64,000 bases of DNA from Nitrospirota bacterium (GCA_016190245.1 JACPQY010000060.1:112443-176442), one strand, 5' to 3'. Counted from the stretch's first letter, positions 45,221 through 53,677 are shown. The notes: generated by a model not told the origin, from the sequence alone. Numbers and translations are program-made.

Positions 45221-46009
45221 ATGGAAGCCCCCCGCAACGAAACAAGGAAGGCTCGACCCGCGCGCATCGTGACCTGGGCCGGAGGCCTCCTGCTTCTGAT
45301 CGTGCCCGCCGTGGTGTGGGCGCAGGCCATCCCGATCCCCAAGATCACCTTCGGGATAGATGCCGCGAGGGAGCCGCAGGAGGTGGCCCTGTCGCTCCAG
45401 GTGCTCATCCTCATGACCGTACTCAGCCTGGCCCCGTCCATCCTGGCCATGCTCACGTCGTTCACCCGGATCATGATCGTGCTTCTCTTCCTCCGGCAGG
45501 CGCTGGGCACACAGCAGATGCCGCCCAACCAGGTGCTGGGGGGCCTCGCCCTCTTCCTGGCCTTTTTCACCATGGGGCCGGTCTGGGACAAGATCAACGA
45601 GCACGCCCTCCAGCCCTACCTGAACAAGGAGATCACGCTGGTGGAGGCCTACGACGAAACCATGGGCCCGCTGCGCGAATTCATGTTCAGCCAGACGCGG
45701 GAAAAAGACATCGCCCTGTTCATCAACGTCTCGCGCGGGGAGCGTCCGCGCACGAAGGAGGACGTACCCAATAGCGTGCTCATCCCCGCCTTCATCATCA
45801 GCGAGTTGAAGACCGCTTTCCAGATCGGATTCCTCATCTACATGCCGTTCATTGTGATCGACATGGTCGTCTCCGCCATCCTCCTCAGCATGGGCATGAT
45901 GTTCCTGCCACCGGTTCTCGTTTCGATGCCGTTCAAGCTGATGCTCTTCGTGCTCGTGGATGGCTGGAACCTCGTCATTACCTCGCTCGTGAAAGGGCTC
46001 CGGGTGTGA
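45221..46009 (+). CDS. fliP: Flagellar export gate protein FliP
   Basis: A 262-residue protein with an N-terminal signal (IVTWAGGLLLLIVPAVVWAQA) and four transmembrane segments. Family landmarks include LAPSILAMLTSFTRIMIVLLFLRQALGTQQMPPNQVL, FMFSQTREKDIALF and IPAFIISELKTAFQIGFLIYMPFIVIDMVVSAILLSMGMMFLPP. Five copies form the core of the FliPQR export channel. Length is typical. A 129-base spacer with repeats follows before fliQ, unlike the tight spacing elsewhere in the operon. Confidence 0.95.
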   Translation: MEAPRNETRKARPARIVTWAGGLLLLIVPAVVWAQAIPIPKITFGIDAAREPQEVALSLQVLILMTVLSLAPSILAMLTSFTRIMIVLLFLRQALGTQQMPPNQVLGGLALFLAFFTMGPVWDKINEHALQPYLNKEITLVEAYDETMGPLREFMFSQTREKDIALFINVSRGERPRTKEDVPNSVLIPAFIISELKTAFQIGFLIYMPFIVIDMVVSAILLSMGMMFLPPVLVSMPFKLMLFVLVDGWNLVITSLVKGLRV

Positions 46010-46039
46010 ATCTGGAATCTCAAATCCCAAATCTCAGAT
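46008..46039. repeat. AT-rich AATCTCAGAT-type repeat between fliP and fliQ
   Basis: GAATCTGGAATCTCAAATCCC followed by AAATCTCAGAT directly abuts the fliP stop codon. It is a close relative of the block at 14926-14987 and breaks the otherwise compact operon. Confidence 0.6.
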
Positions 46040-46066
46040 GCTCGCCGGAGGCGCGCCGATGACCCT

Positions 46067-46138
46067 CCCACCTCCGACCGGACCCGAGGGCCGGGCGGAT
46101 TTCGCCCCGCCTTTCGGCGGGGCGTCGGAGGTGGTGGG
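46067..46138 (+). promoter_or_regulatory. Large hairpin containing the fliQ ribosome binding site
   Basis: CCCACCTCCGAC (46067-46078) pairs with GTCGGAGGTGGTGGG (46124-46138, with a 3-base insertion), and an inner stem CGCCCCGCC-TTTC-GGCGGGGCG spans 46103-46124. The right outer arm contains GGAGG (46127-46131), the Shine-Dalgarno of fliQ, whose GTG start is at 46139. Folding would mask the site, giving translational control, or the structure may reduce downstream transcription. Confidence 0.6.
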
Positions 46139-46411
46139 GTGACACAGGAATTCGTCATGACCATCGCCCGCCGAACCATGGAGGTGACGTTCCTCGTGGC
46201 GGCCCCGGCGCTCGGCGTGGCGATGATCGCCGGGATCCTCATCAGCCTGTTTCAGGCGATGACCCAGCTCCAGGAGATGACGCTTACGTTTGTCCCGAAG
46301 ATTGCGCTGACGGGCTTGGCCCTTATCATCTTCGGCCCCTGGATGCTCCAGATGCTGCTCGATTTCATGGTGGAAATGCTCAGCACCTATCCGCAGCTCA
46401 TGTTGCAGTAG
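46139..46411 (+). CDS. fliQ: Flagellar export gate protein FliQ
   Basis: A 90-residue protein with two transmembrane helices (TFLVAAPALGVAMIAGILISLFQAM and IALTGLALIIFGPWMLQMLLDFM) and the family core TQLQEMTLTFVPK between them. It starts at GTG 46139. It joins FliP and FliR in the export gate. Its ribosome binding site is inside a hairpin. Confidence 0.94.
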   Translation: MTQEFVMTIARRTMEVTFLVAAPALGVAMIAGILISLFQAMTQLQEMTLTFVPKIALTGLALIIFGPWMLQMLLDFMVEMLSTYPQLMLQ

Positions 46412-46424
46412 GGCGGCCACCGGC

Positions 46425-47207
46425 ATGGCTCCGATCGCGATCGACCAACGCACGCTCGAAATCTTTGCGCTCGTGCTCTTCCGCATCAGCGGAATCCTGT
46501 TCGTTTCGCCCGTGCTGGGGGCCAGAAACGTTCCGATCATGGTGAAGACGGGGCTTTCGACCCTATTCGCCTTCCTTATCTACCCGACGCTTCCGGCGGA
46601 TCTGGATGTGGGGTTCCGCGGTCTGCCCGACCTCCTCATCGGCTTGGCGGGAGAGTTCATGCTGGGGGCCACGCTTGGCCTCGTCGCGGATTTCTTCTTC
46701 TCCGGCGTCGAGATGGCCGGCCAGTGGCTCGGCATGCAGATTGGCTTCGGAATGGCGAACGTCCTCGACCCGCAGGGTGAGCGGCAGGTGACGATCCTTG
46801 CCCAGATCAAGATCATGATCGCGTTCATGCTCTTCCTGCTCGTGGACGGTCACCACATGATCTTCCGTTCCGTCGCGGAGAGCTTTCGGCTGGTCCCGCT
46901 CCTGCACGCTCGCTTCCACGGCGCCATGGTAGAGTACCTCTTCGACCTTGCGGGGGGGCTGTTCGTGCTCGGGGTCAAGATCGCGGCCCCCGTGATGGGC
47001 GTGCTCATGGTCGTCGAGGTCGCGATGGCGTTGGTGGCGCGCACCGTCCCCCAGATGAACATCCTCATGGTGGGCATGCCCGTCAAGGTTCTGCTGGGTG
47101 TCTTTGCGGTCTCGGCCATGATCCCCGTCACCACGCTCATGATTCTGAAGAACATGCCTCAGGTAGAACGGCACATTGCCGACGTGCTGAAGCTGATGGG
47201 GAGATAG
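46425..47207 (+). CDS. fliR: Flagellar export gate protein FliR
   Basis: A 260-residue membrane protein with six predicted segments. Family phrases are FRISGILFVSPVLGARNVPIMVKTGLS, AGEFMLGATLGLVADFFFSGVEMAGQWLGMQIGFGMANVLDP and VMALVARTVPQMNILMVGMPVKVLLG-like (in full AMALVARTVPQMNIL). A single copy caps the FliPQR complex and contacts FlhB. It lies 13 bases after fliQ and 3 bases before flhB. Confidence 0.95.
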   Translation: MAPIAIDQRTLEIFALVLFRISGILFVSPVLGARNVPIMVKTGLSTLFAFLIYPTLPADLDVGFRGLPDLLIGLAGEFMLGATLGLVADFFFSGVEMAGQWLGMQIGFGMANVLDPQGERQVTILAQIKIMIAFMLFLLVDGHHMIFRSVAESFRLVPLLHARFHGAMVEYLFDLAGGLFVLGVKIAAPVMGVLMVVEVAMALVARTVPQMNILMVGMPVKVLLGVFAVSAMIPVTTLMILKNMPQVERHIADVLKLMGR

Positions 47208-47210
47208 ACC

Positions 47211-48284
47211 GTGCCTCTCTTCGGCCAGGACCCCTCGAAAACCGAAGCCCCTACGCCCAAACGGCGGGGCGAGGCCCGCGGCCGCGGCCAGGTGGCGCGA
47301 AGCAAGGAAATATCCAATGTGGTGGTCCTCTTCGCGGCGTTGGTCGCGCTCGCCTGGTATGGGACAGACCTGGTGGATGGCATGGGCGACTTCATGGCCC
47401 ACACCTTCGGGCGGCTCCACGAGCTCGACTTCACCGTGCAGGGCCTCCTGGCCTACGCGCTCTTTGTGGCCCGGTTCGTAGCCAAGCTCATCCTGCCGAT
47501 CCTTCTGATCCTGCTTGTCGCCGGGGTTCTTTCCAACATCGCCCAGGTGGGGTGGATCTTCACGACCGAGCCGCTCCAGCCGGACCTGGCCAAGCTCAAT
47601 CCGATTAACGGTCTTCGGCGCATCGTCTCGCTCAACGGCATCTTCGAGCTGTTCAAGTCCAGCCTCAAACTCATCGTGGTCGGCGGGGTGGCCTACTACG
47701 TGGTGAAGAAGGAGATGCTGACGCTGCCCTTCATCGGTGACATGAGCCTCCCCGACATGTTTGGCGAGATTCTGAGGGTGGCGACCAAGCTCTTTCTCAC
47801 GGTGGGCGTGGTCATGATCATCATCGCCATCATCGACTATGCCTATACCAAGTGGGAGTACGAGCAGAGCCTCAAGATGAGCAAGGAAGAGGTCAAGGAC
47901 GAGGCGAAGCAACGGGAAGGTGATCCGCAGATCAAGGCCAAGCAGCGCCAGAAGCAGCGGGAAGTCTCGATGCGGCGGATGATGCAGGAGGTCCCGAGGG
48001 CCGACGTGGTCATCACCAATCCCACCTTCATCGCGGTGGCCATCCGCTACGCCCCGGAGGACATGCAGGCCCCGACGGTGGTGGCAAAGGGGGCGCGGCT
48101 CGTGGCCGAACGCATCCGGGACCTCGCCAAGGCCCACGGTGTGCTCATCCACGAGGATCCCCCCCTCGCGCAATCCCTGTATGATATGGTCGAGATAGGG
48201 CAGCAGATCCCGCCCGAACTCTTTGGAGCGGTCGCCCAAGTGCTCGCCTACGTCTACCGGATGAAAGGAAAGGCCGCGGCATAA
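47211..48284 (+). CDS. flhB: Flagellar export switch protein FlhB
   Basis: A 357-residue protein from GTG 47211. It opens with the basic TEAPTPKRRGEARGRGQVARSKE segment, has four membrane helices, and a C-terminal cytoplasmic domain (EVKDEAKQREGDPQIKAKQRQKQRE, then RADVVITNPTFIAVAIRY). The autocleavage motif, normally NPTH, reads N270-P271-T272-F273. Cleavage between N and P switches export from hook to filament substrates; the Asn and Pro are kept but the usual His is Phe. Spacing to fliR and flhA is 3 bases on each side. Confidence 0.94.
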   Translation: MPLFGQDPSKTEAPTPKRRGEARGRGQVARSKEISNVVVLFAALVALAWYGTDLVDGMGDFMAHTFGRLHELDFTVQGLLAYALFVARFVAKLILPILLILLVAGVLSNIAQVGWIFTTEPLQPDLAKLNPINGLRRIVSLNGIFELFKSSLKLIVVGGVAYYVVKKEMLTLPFIGDMSLPDMFGEILRVATKLFLTVGVVMIIIAIIDYAYTKWEYEQSLKMSKEEVKDEAKQREGDPQIKAKQRQKQREVSMRRMMQEVPRADVVITNPTFIAVAIRYAPEDMQAPTVVAKGARLVAERIRDLAKAHGVLIHEDPPLAQSLYDMVEIGQQIPPELFGAVAQVLAYVYRMKGKAAA

Positions 48285-48287
48285 TCC

Positions 48288-50411
48288 ATGGCTACGCCCG
48301 CCCCCGCCATTCCGGCCATCCTGAGCCCCCGGTGGGTCAGCCGGAACTCGGATATCATCCTCGCCCTGTTCGTCGTCGGCAGCATCGCGGTCCTCATGAT
48401 CCCGTTGCCCGCCCCTCTCCTCGATGTGCTCCTCGTGGTCAACATCACCTCCGCCCTTCTCATCCTCCTCATCACCCTGTACACGTTCCGCCCCCTCGAG
48501 TTTTCGGTCTTCCCGACCTTGCTCCTGATGACGACGTTGTTCCGGTTGTCGCTGAACGTCGCCACCACGCGACGGATCCTCCTCTACGGCGACCAGGGCA
48601 TGGACGCCGCGGGGCACGTCATCGAGGCGTTCGGCCAGTTCGTTGTGGGCGGGAGCTATGCCGTGGGGATCGTCGTCTTCATCATCCTCAACGTGATCAA
48701 CTTCGCGGTGGTGACGAAGGGCTCCGGCCGCATCGCCGAGGTGGCCGCGCGCTTCACGTTGGACGGCATGCCCGGCAAACAGATGGCCATCGACGCGGAC
48801 CTCAACTCGGGGCTCATCACCGAGCAGGAGGCCAAGGACCGGCGCCGGGACATCCAGCGCGAGGCGGACTTCTACGGGGCGATGGACGGCGCGAGCAAGT
48901 TCGTCAGGGGCGATGCCGTGGCGGGGGCCATCATCACCGTGATCAACATCCTGGCGGGGTTCTTCATCGGGATCTTCCTGAAGGGGATGGACATCTTCGG
49001 CGCGCTGCAGACCTTTACCATCCTCACCATCGGCGACGGCTTGGTGGCCATCATCCCGTCGTTCCTGATCTCCGTGGGGTCGGGCCTCATTGTGTCGCGG
49101 GCCGTCGGGGCGGCCGAGCTCGGCAACGAACTCGCAAAACAGATCTTCAGCTACCCGCGCGCCCTGGGTGTGGCCGCCGGTTTCCTCCTCTTGGCCGGCG
49201 TCATCCCCGGCATGCCCGCCGTGCCCTTCACGATGATGGGCGCGATCACCTCGGTTGCTGCCTATGTCACCTACCGGTCGGAGCGCCGCGCGCTGGCCAA
49301 GGAGGCCGATGACAAGAAGAAAGCCGCCCGACCGGAGGGACCGGAGAAGGTCGAGAAACTCCTCAGTCTGGACATGATCGAGCTCGAGGTGGGCTACGGC
49401 CTCATCCCGCTTGTGGATTCGACTCAGAACGGCGAGCTGCTCGATCGCATCAAGGGTATCCGCCGGCAGTTCGCCCTCGACATGGGCATCGTGGTCCCGC
49501 CCATCCACATCCGCGACAACCTCCAGCTCAAGCCGCACGAGTACACGATCCTCATCAAGGGGATCGAGGTCGCGCGCGACACCGTGCAGATCAAGTCGTT
49601 CCTCGCCATGGCCCCCGCAGGTGTGAAGACCCCCATCGCGGGCACGCGCACGAAGGATCCGGCCTTCGGCATGCCGGCCTACTGGATTGGTGAGACCGAG
49701 AAGGAGAAGGCGATCATGGGCGGCTACATGGTGGTGGACGTGCCTACGGTGATCGCGACGCACCTCACGGAGATCGTTCGATCACACGCCTACGAGCTGA
49801 TCGGCCGCCAGGAGGTGCAGAATCTGCTCGACAACCTGGCCCAGAAATATCCGAAGGTGGTTGAAGAAATCGTTCCGAAGGTGATAAGCTTGGGCGATGT
49901 TCACAAGGTGATCCAAAACCTCGTCCGCGAACAGATCTCCATCCGCGACCTTCTGACCGTGATCGAAACCATGGGCGACTACGGGGCGACCGTGAAAGAC
50001 CCGTATGCCCTGACCGAGTACGTCCGCCAGTCCCTCAAGCGCGTCATCACGAAGCAGTTTGCCGCCAAGGGCGTGCTGCGCGTCATCTCGCTGGAGCCCA
50101 AGATCGAGGAACTGGTCACCGCCTCCGTTCAGCGGGCGGACAGCCAGTCCGTGATCGCTCTGGAGCCCCAGGTGGCCCAGCGCCTGATCCTGGCGCTGAC
50201 GAAACAGGTGGAGCAGATGCTTGCCACGGAGCACCATCCCGTCCTTCTGGTCGCCCCACAGATCCGGAGGCACCTCAAGAACCTTACCGAACCCTTCCTG
50301 CCCCACCTCGTGGTTCTCTCCTACGCCGAGGTGGAGCCGCGCGTGAAGATCGAGAACGTGGCCACGGTCCGGATGGAAGACCTGCAGAAGGCCGATGGGC
50401 GGTCGCGCTAG
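48288..50411 (+). CDS. flhA: Flagellar export protein FlhA
   Basis: A 707-residue protein with eight membrane segments in the first half (LVVNITSALLILLITLYTFRP, the FHIPEP family core FPTLLLMTTLFRLSLNVATTR, and GFVV-type loops with DGMPGKQMAIDADLNSGLI) and a large cytoplasmic domain that forms the export nonamer (GYGLIPLVD, VPPIHIRDNLQLKPHEYTI, FAAKGVLRVISLEPKIEEL). It drives proton-coupled export and docks chaperone-substrate complexes. Length is normal. Confidence 0.96.
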   Translation: MATPAPAIPAILSPRWVSRNSDIILALFVVGSIAVLMIPLPAPLLDVLLVVNITSALLILLITLYTFRPLEFSVFPTLLLMTTLFRLSLNVATTRRILLYGDQGMDAAGHVIEAFGQFVVGGSYAVGIVVFIILNVINFAVVTKGSGRIAEVAARFTLDGMPGKQMAIDADLNSGLITEQEAKDRRRDIQREADFYGAMDGASKFVRGDAVAGAIITVINILAGFFIGIFLKGMDIFGALQTFTILTIGDGLVAIIPSFLISVGSGLIVSRAVGAAELGNELAKQIFSYPRALGVAAGFLLLAGVIPGMPAVPFTMMGAITSVAAYVTYRSERRALAKEADDKKKAARPEGPEKVEKLLSLDMIELEVGYGLIPLVDSTQNGELLDRIKGIRRQFALDMGIVVPPIHIRDNLQLKPHEYTILIKGIEVARDTVQIKSFLAMAPAGVKTPIAGTRTKDPAFGMPAYWIGETEKEKAIMGGYMVVDVPTVIATHLTEIVRSHAYELIGRQEVQNLLDNLAQKYPKVVEEIVPKVISLGDVHKVIQNLVREQISIRDLLTVIETMGDYGATVKDPYALTEYVRQSLKRVITKQFAAKGVLRVISLEPKIEELVTASVQRADSQSVIALEPQVAQRLILALTKQVEQMLATEHHPVLLVAPQIRRHLKNLTEPFLPHLVVLSYAEVEPRVKIENVATVRMEDLQKADGRSR

Positions 50412-50414
50412 GCG

Positions 50415-51665
50415 ATGAGGATCAAGCGTTTTGTCGGGTCCGACACGGAGCAAGCCATCCGTAAGGTGCGGGACGAGTTCGGCCCCGAGGCGGTCATCCT
50501 GGCGACCCGGGCGATCAAACGTGGCAAGGGCACTTTCGGACTGCTCGGCCGCTCCCTGGTGGAAATCACCGCGGGCATTGACGATGCCCGGCCGGTCCTC
50601 GCGCCCGCGCTTGCGGTCGAGGCGAGCGAACCGCCGCCGGCCCAGCCGCCCTGGCAGGGGCTGGAGCGACTCAAACTGGCCGAGCAGAGCGTCGAACTTA
50701 TCCAGCCCCTCGAGGATCGCCTGAATGACATCCGGGAGATCGTGGAGAGGGCGCTTCAATCCAAGCCGGAGCCCTCCACGAGGCCGGAGGAGATGGGCGA
50801 GATCAAGGCCATGCTCCGCTCCCTCATCAAGGACCAGCGCAGTGTGGGCCTCGCGCAGCTTCCTCCGTGCCTCATCGAATGGCGCGAACGGCTGATCGAG
50901 CGCGGTGTCGAGGAGCGGCTGGCCGGCAAACTCGTGGAGGAAATCAACGGCAAGCTCGCGAGCGACAAGCTCCTGGATGGCGCCTACCTCGAGGGCTACC
51001 TGCAACGCGTAATCGCGCACCTGATCCACACCTCGGGGCCGCTCCAAGCGGGAGACGGTCGGGCGAGGGTCGTCGCCTTCATCGGCGCGACGGGCGTGGG
51101 TAAGACCACCACCATCGCCAAGCTGGCCGCCGACCTTTCGATCGTCCAGCGAAAACGCGTGGCCATGATCACCGTGGACGAGCGCAAGGGCGTTTTCGAG
51201 CAGGTCAAGTTCTTCGCGAAGGCCATCTCCACCGTGAGCCGCATCGCCATCCCCGCCGAGCTCGTGTCGGAGCCCGAAGACCTGGGGGAGGTCCTCCACG
51301 CGTATGCCGGGTACGACGTGATCTTCGTGGACACCGTCGGCACCCCGCACTTCAACGAGGCGCAACTCCAGCGACTGTCCGATTTCATGGCCGTCTGCCC
51401 GGACCCGGAGCGATATCTCGTCCTCTCCTGCCCGACGCGCGACCGCGATCTGATGGACATGGTGCGGCGCTTCGAGACGGTCGGCTACGAGGGGCTGGTC
51501 TTTTCCAAGGCAGATGAGTGCTCCAGCTACGGCCACATCTTCAACGTCCTCATGTACTGCAAGAAGCCCGTGGCCTATGTCACCACCGGCCAGCGCGTGC
51601 CGGAGGACATCGAGCTCGCGACCTCCGAGAAGCTGGCGGAGCGGATCGTCAAGGGGAGGCGTTAG
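50415..51665 (+). CDS. flhF: SRP-type GTPase FlhF
   Basis: A 416-residue GTPase. The N-terminal basic segment (MRIKRFVGSDTEQAIRKVRDEFGPEAVILATR) is typical of FlhF, followed by a Pro-rich linker, an N domain, and the G domain with FIGATGVGKTTTIAKLAA (P-loop), TVDERKGVFEQ, VIFVDTVG and KADECSSYGHIFN. FlhF sets the place and number of polar flagella, usually with the ATPase FlhG. It follows flhA by 3 bases. No flhG gene lies next to it here. Confidence 0.93.
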   Translation: MRIKRFVGSDTEQAIRKVRDEFGPEAVILATRAIKRGKGTFGLLGRSLVEITAGIDDARPVLAPALAVEASEPPPAQPPWQGLERLKLAEQSVELIQPLEDRLNDIREIVERALQSKPEPSTRPEEMGEIKAMLRSLIKDQRSVGLAQLPPCLIEWRERLIERGVEERLAGKLVEEINGKLASDKLLDGAYLEGYLQRVIAHLIHTSGPLQAGDGRARVVAFIGATGVGKTTTIAKLAADLSIVQRKRVAMITVDERKGVFEQVKFFAKAISTVSRIAIPAELVSEPEDLGEVLHAYAGYDVIFVDTVGTPHFNEAQLQRLSDFMAVCPDPERYLVLSCPTRDRDLMDMVRRFETVGYEGLVFSKADECSSYGHIFNVLMYCKKPVAYVTTGQRVPEDIELATSEKLAERIVKGRR

Positions 51666-51689
51666 AGCCCCGCGTCCGCCTCCGCACGA

Positions 51690-52481
51690 ATGCACCCCAA
51701 GTCCTACTCCCAGCAGACGCCCGACGAGAAGAAGGCCATGATCGAGGCCCACCTCATGCTCGTCAAGCACGAGGTGGCCCGGTTCAAGGCGCGACTGCCC
51801 CAGCACGTCTCCGCGGACGACCTGACGAGCGCAGGCGTTTTGGGTCTCATCGATGCCGTCGAGAAGTTCGACGCCACCCGGGGTGTTCCCTTCCGAAACT
51901 ACGCGGCCCTCCGCATCCGCGGGGCCATCCTGGACGAGCTCCGTTCGGAGGACTGGCTCAGCCGCCCCATGCGGCAGGACATCCGACAGCTCGAAGAACT
52001 CATGGTGGAGCTCGAGAACAAGCTCGGGCGACCGCCGGACGACGAAGAGGTGGCCAAGGAGCTCAAGCTGAGCCTCGAGGAGTACTACGAACTGCTTGGG
52101 CGCACCCAGGGGGTTTCGCTCATGAGCCTCGAGGAGTTGCAGGAATTGCGCTCCCGCTCCGAGGACCACCGCGACATCCTGGAGACCCTCATGGATCCCA
52201 GCGTGCAGGATCCGCTGGCCGAGTTGCACCTCTCCGAGCTTCGGGACGTGCTGGCGGACGCCATTGAGAACCTCCCCAAGCAGGAGAAGTTGGCGCTCTC
52301 CCTCTACTACTACGAGGACCTGAACATGAAGGAAGTGGGTCAGGTGCTCAATGTGACGGAGTCGCGGGTTTCCCAGATCCACTCCTCGGCCATCCTCAAG
52401 CTGCGCACGCACCTCAAGTCCTATCTCGAGCGGGGCGAGTACACGAAGGCGGCCCCCCAGCCGAAAGCTGCGCGCCGGTAG
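51690..52481 (+). CDS. fliA: Flagellar sigma factor FliA (sigma-28)
   Basis: A 263-residue sigma factor of the FliA/WhiG group. Region 2 reads HLMLVKHEVARFKARLPQHVSADDLTSAGVLGLIDAVEKFDATRGVPFRNYAALRIRGAILDELR (in pieces), region 3 KLGRPPDDEEVAKELKLSLEEYYELL, and region 4 ALSLYYYEDLNMKEVGQVLNVTESRVSQIHSSAILKLR. It directs late flagellar genes such as flagellin. It starts 24 bases after flhF and ends the operon. Confidence 0.94.
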   Translation: MHPKSYSQQTPDEKKAMIEAHLMLVKHEVARFKARLPQHVSADDLTSAGVLGLIDAVEKFDATRGVPFRNYAALRIRGAILDELRSEDWLSRPMRQDIRQLEELMVELENKLGRPPDDEEVAKELKLSLEEYYELLGRTQGVSLMSLEELQELRSRSEDHRDILETLMDPSVQDPLAELHLSELRDVLADAIENLPKQEKLALSLYYYEDLNMKEVGQVLNVTESRVSQIHSSAILKLRTHLKSYLERGEYTKAAPQPKAARR

Positions 52482-52498
52482 GCGGCCGCGCGCGCTTC

Positions 52499-52527
52499 TT
52501 GCAGTGCATACATATGTGTGCTATGGT
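52499..52527 (+). promoter_or_regulatory. Sigma-70-like promoter, possibly leaderless
   Basis: TTGCAG (52499-52504), a 17-base spacer, and TATGGT (52522-52527). Transcription would begin about 7 bases later, at or next to the ATG at 52534, implying a transcript with almost no leader. No Shine-Dalgarno is seen before that ATG. Confidence 0.5.
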
Positions 52528-52533
52528 GCGACC

Positions 52534-52824
52534 ATGGGGCAGCGGGCGGGGTTCACAGGCGGTGCGGTACGCGGTGAGCCCGTGGCGGTGCTGGCCTCGT
52601 TTCGCGGCCGCCGGGTGAGCGTTCGCGCGATGCTCTGGCGCGGCCGCCGCGTGCGGTTTGAGCGGACCCTCTTCGACTGGCGCGAGCGCCGGGGGGAGGC
52701 GAGGATCGTGGGGGTCAGCGCAACGGACGGAGCCTCTACCTACGAGTTGGAGTTCGAGCCGGAAGAGCTGGCCTGGCGTCTGATTGGCGTGGATGGGGAG
52801 GCCCTCTTGCCGGCACACGAGTGA
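52534..52824 (+). CDS. Small basic hypothetical protein
   Basis: A 96-residue protein from ATG 52534; a GTG at 52504 would lie inside the promoter. The core FRGRRVSVRAMLWRGRRVRFERTLFDWRERRG with a later YELEFEPEELAWRLIGVDGE suggests a small beta-barrel, loosely similar to DUF6504-type proteins that begin with an RGRRY-like segment. The function is unknown. It stands alone between the flagellar operon and the convergent transglycosylase gene. Confidence 0.6.
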   Translation: MGQRAGFTGGAVRGEPVAVLASFRGRRVSVRAMLWRGRRVRFERTLFDWRERRGEARIVGVSATDGASTYELEFEPEELAWRLIGVDGEALLPAHE

Positions 52825-52908
52825 CTTTCGGAGGTCTCACTTTCTGTCCCCTCCGCTTCCAGCCTTCGCAGCCGGAGGCTGCTACGGCGGAGTAGGCCGA
52901 TGGGTGAG

Positions 52909-52924
52909 TCCGCCCGAGGGCGGA
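52909..52924. repeat. TCCGCCC/GGGCGGA palindrome
   Basis: TCCGCCC-GA-GGGCGGA followed by GAGGGTGGG lies between two convergent genes. It belongs to the dispersed palindrome family of this window and may act as a two-way terminator, although no T-tract follows. Confidence 0.55.
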
Positions 52925-52936
52925 GAGGGTGGGTGC

Positions 52937-53641
52937 CTACCCCGGCCCCAAACGGCCGGACCTCACGACACGAACCGCGGCATAGAACTTGGGCACGTAC
53001 TCCCGGGTTTGGAGCGGCAGCAGACCGGCCGCCCGCAGGCTCCAGAAATCCTCCGTCTCGCCGGCGGCCATAGCCGCCCTCACGCGGCCCTCACCGGCGT
53101 TGTAGGCCGCCAGCGCGAGATCCCAGGACTGGAAGCGGTCGTGCAAGTAACGCAGATAGGCGGCGGCGGCTCGCGTGGAGCGCCGGGGATCGAGCCGTTC
53201 GTCGAGGCCTTCCTCCACCCGCAGGCCCAGGCTTCTCGCCGTGGATTCCTTCATCTGCCAGAGCCCTCGTGCGCCGGCCGGTGACTCGGCGCGGTGATCG
53301 AAACCGCTCTCGATGAGGACGAGGTAGACGAGCCCGGGCGGCAGGCCTTCCTCGCAGAGTGCGTCGCGGATGGGGTCGAGGTAGTCGTCCGAGCGGGCGA
53401 GGCTGGATTCCATCTGCGGGCGTCCCTCCGGGGAGAGCCAGCGCTCGACATGGGTCTGAATCGCGGGGTGAGGAGGGATCGGCAGGCTGGGGCAGGCAAG
53501 GGTCCCCCGCGCGGCCGGCTCGGGCGCGGCGAGCGGCCCGGTGGCCGGTCCCACGCCGCAGAGCGCCAGCGTCGCGGCACACAGTGAGATGCGCGTGCGG
53601 CGTGATGAAAGACCCCCCCTCCGCGGCCTCCTCGCGGTCAT
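52937..53641 (-). CDS. Lytic transglycosylase (SLT/MltD-like)
   Basis: About 234 residues from ATG 53641; GTG at 53659 is also in frame. A hydrophobic signal region (ISLCAATLALCGVGPATGPLAA) precedes the catalytic SLT domain: the catalytic Glu in YLVLIESGFDHRAESPAGARGLWQM, then LDERLDPRRSTRAAAAYLRYLHDRF and LALAAYNAGEGRV. It cleaves the glycan chains of peptidoglycan in the periplasm. It has no LysM domain. The start overlaps the edge of a large inverted repeat. Confidence 0.87.
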   Translation of the reverse strand: MTARRPRRGGLSSRRTRISLCAATLALCGVGPATGPLAAPEPAARGTLACPSLPIPPHPAIQTHVERWLSPEGRPQMESSLARSDDYLDPIRDALCEEGLPPGLVYLVLIESGFDHRAESPAGARGLWQMKESTARSLGLRVEEGLDERLDPRRSTRAAAAYLRYLHDRFQSWDLALAAYNAGEGRVRAAMAAGETEDFWSLRAAGLLPLQTREYVPKFYAAVRVVRSGRLGPG

Positions 53642-53677
53642 GACGCAATGCGTTACCACGAATAACGCACTGTGTCA
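53641..53677. promoter_or_regulatory. 37-base imperfect palindrome at the transglycosylase start
   Basis: Arms TGACGCAATGCGTTA (53641-53655) and TAACGCACTGTGTCA (53663-53677) match at 13 of 15 positions around a 7-base centre. It begins at the ATG of the transglycosylase and extends upstream. The size and symmetry suit a binding site for a dimeric repressor, or a hairpin in the 5' leader. Confidence 0.6.

Noticed and set aside
46563-49763. A 1066-codon open frame on the minus strand across the flagellar export genes
   Set aside because: It is a mirror of high-GC codon use in fliR, flhB and flhA; its protein is His/Asp/Arg-rich with no domains. Similar long mirrors at 49782-52412, 37886-39784 and 28545-30692 were rejected for the same reason.
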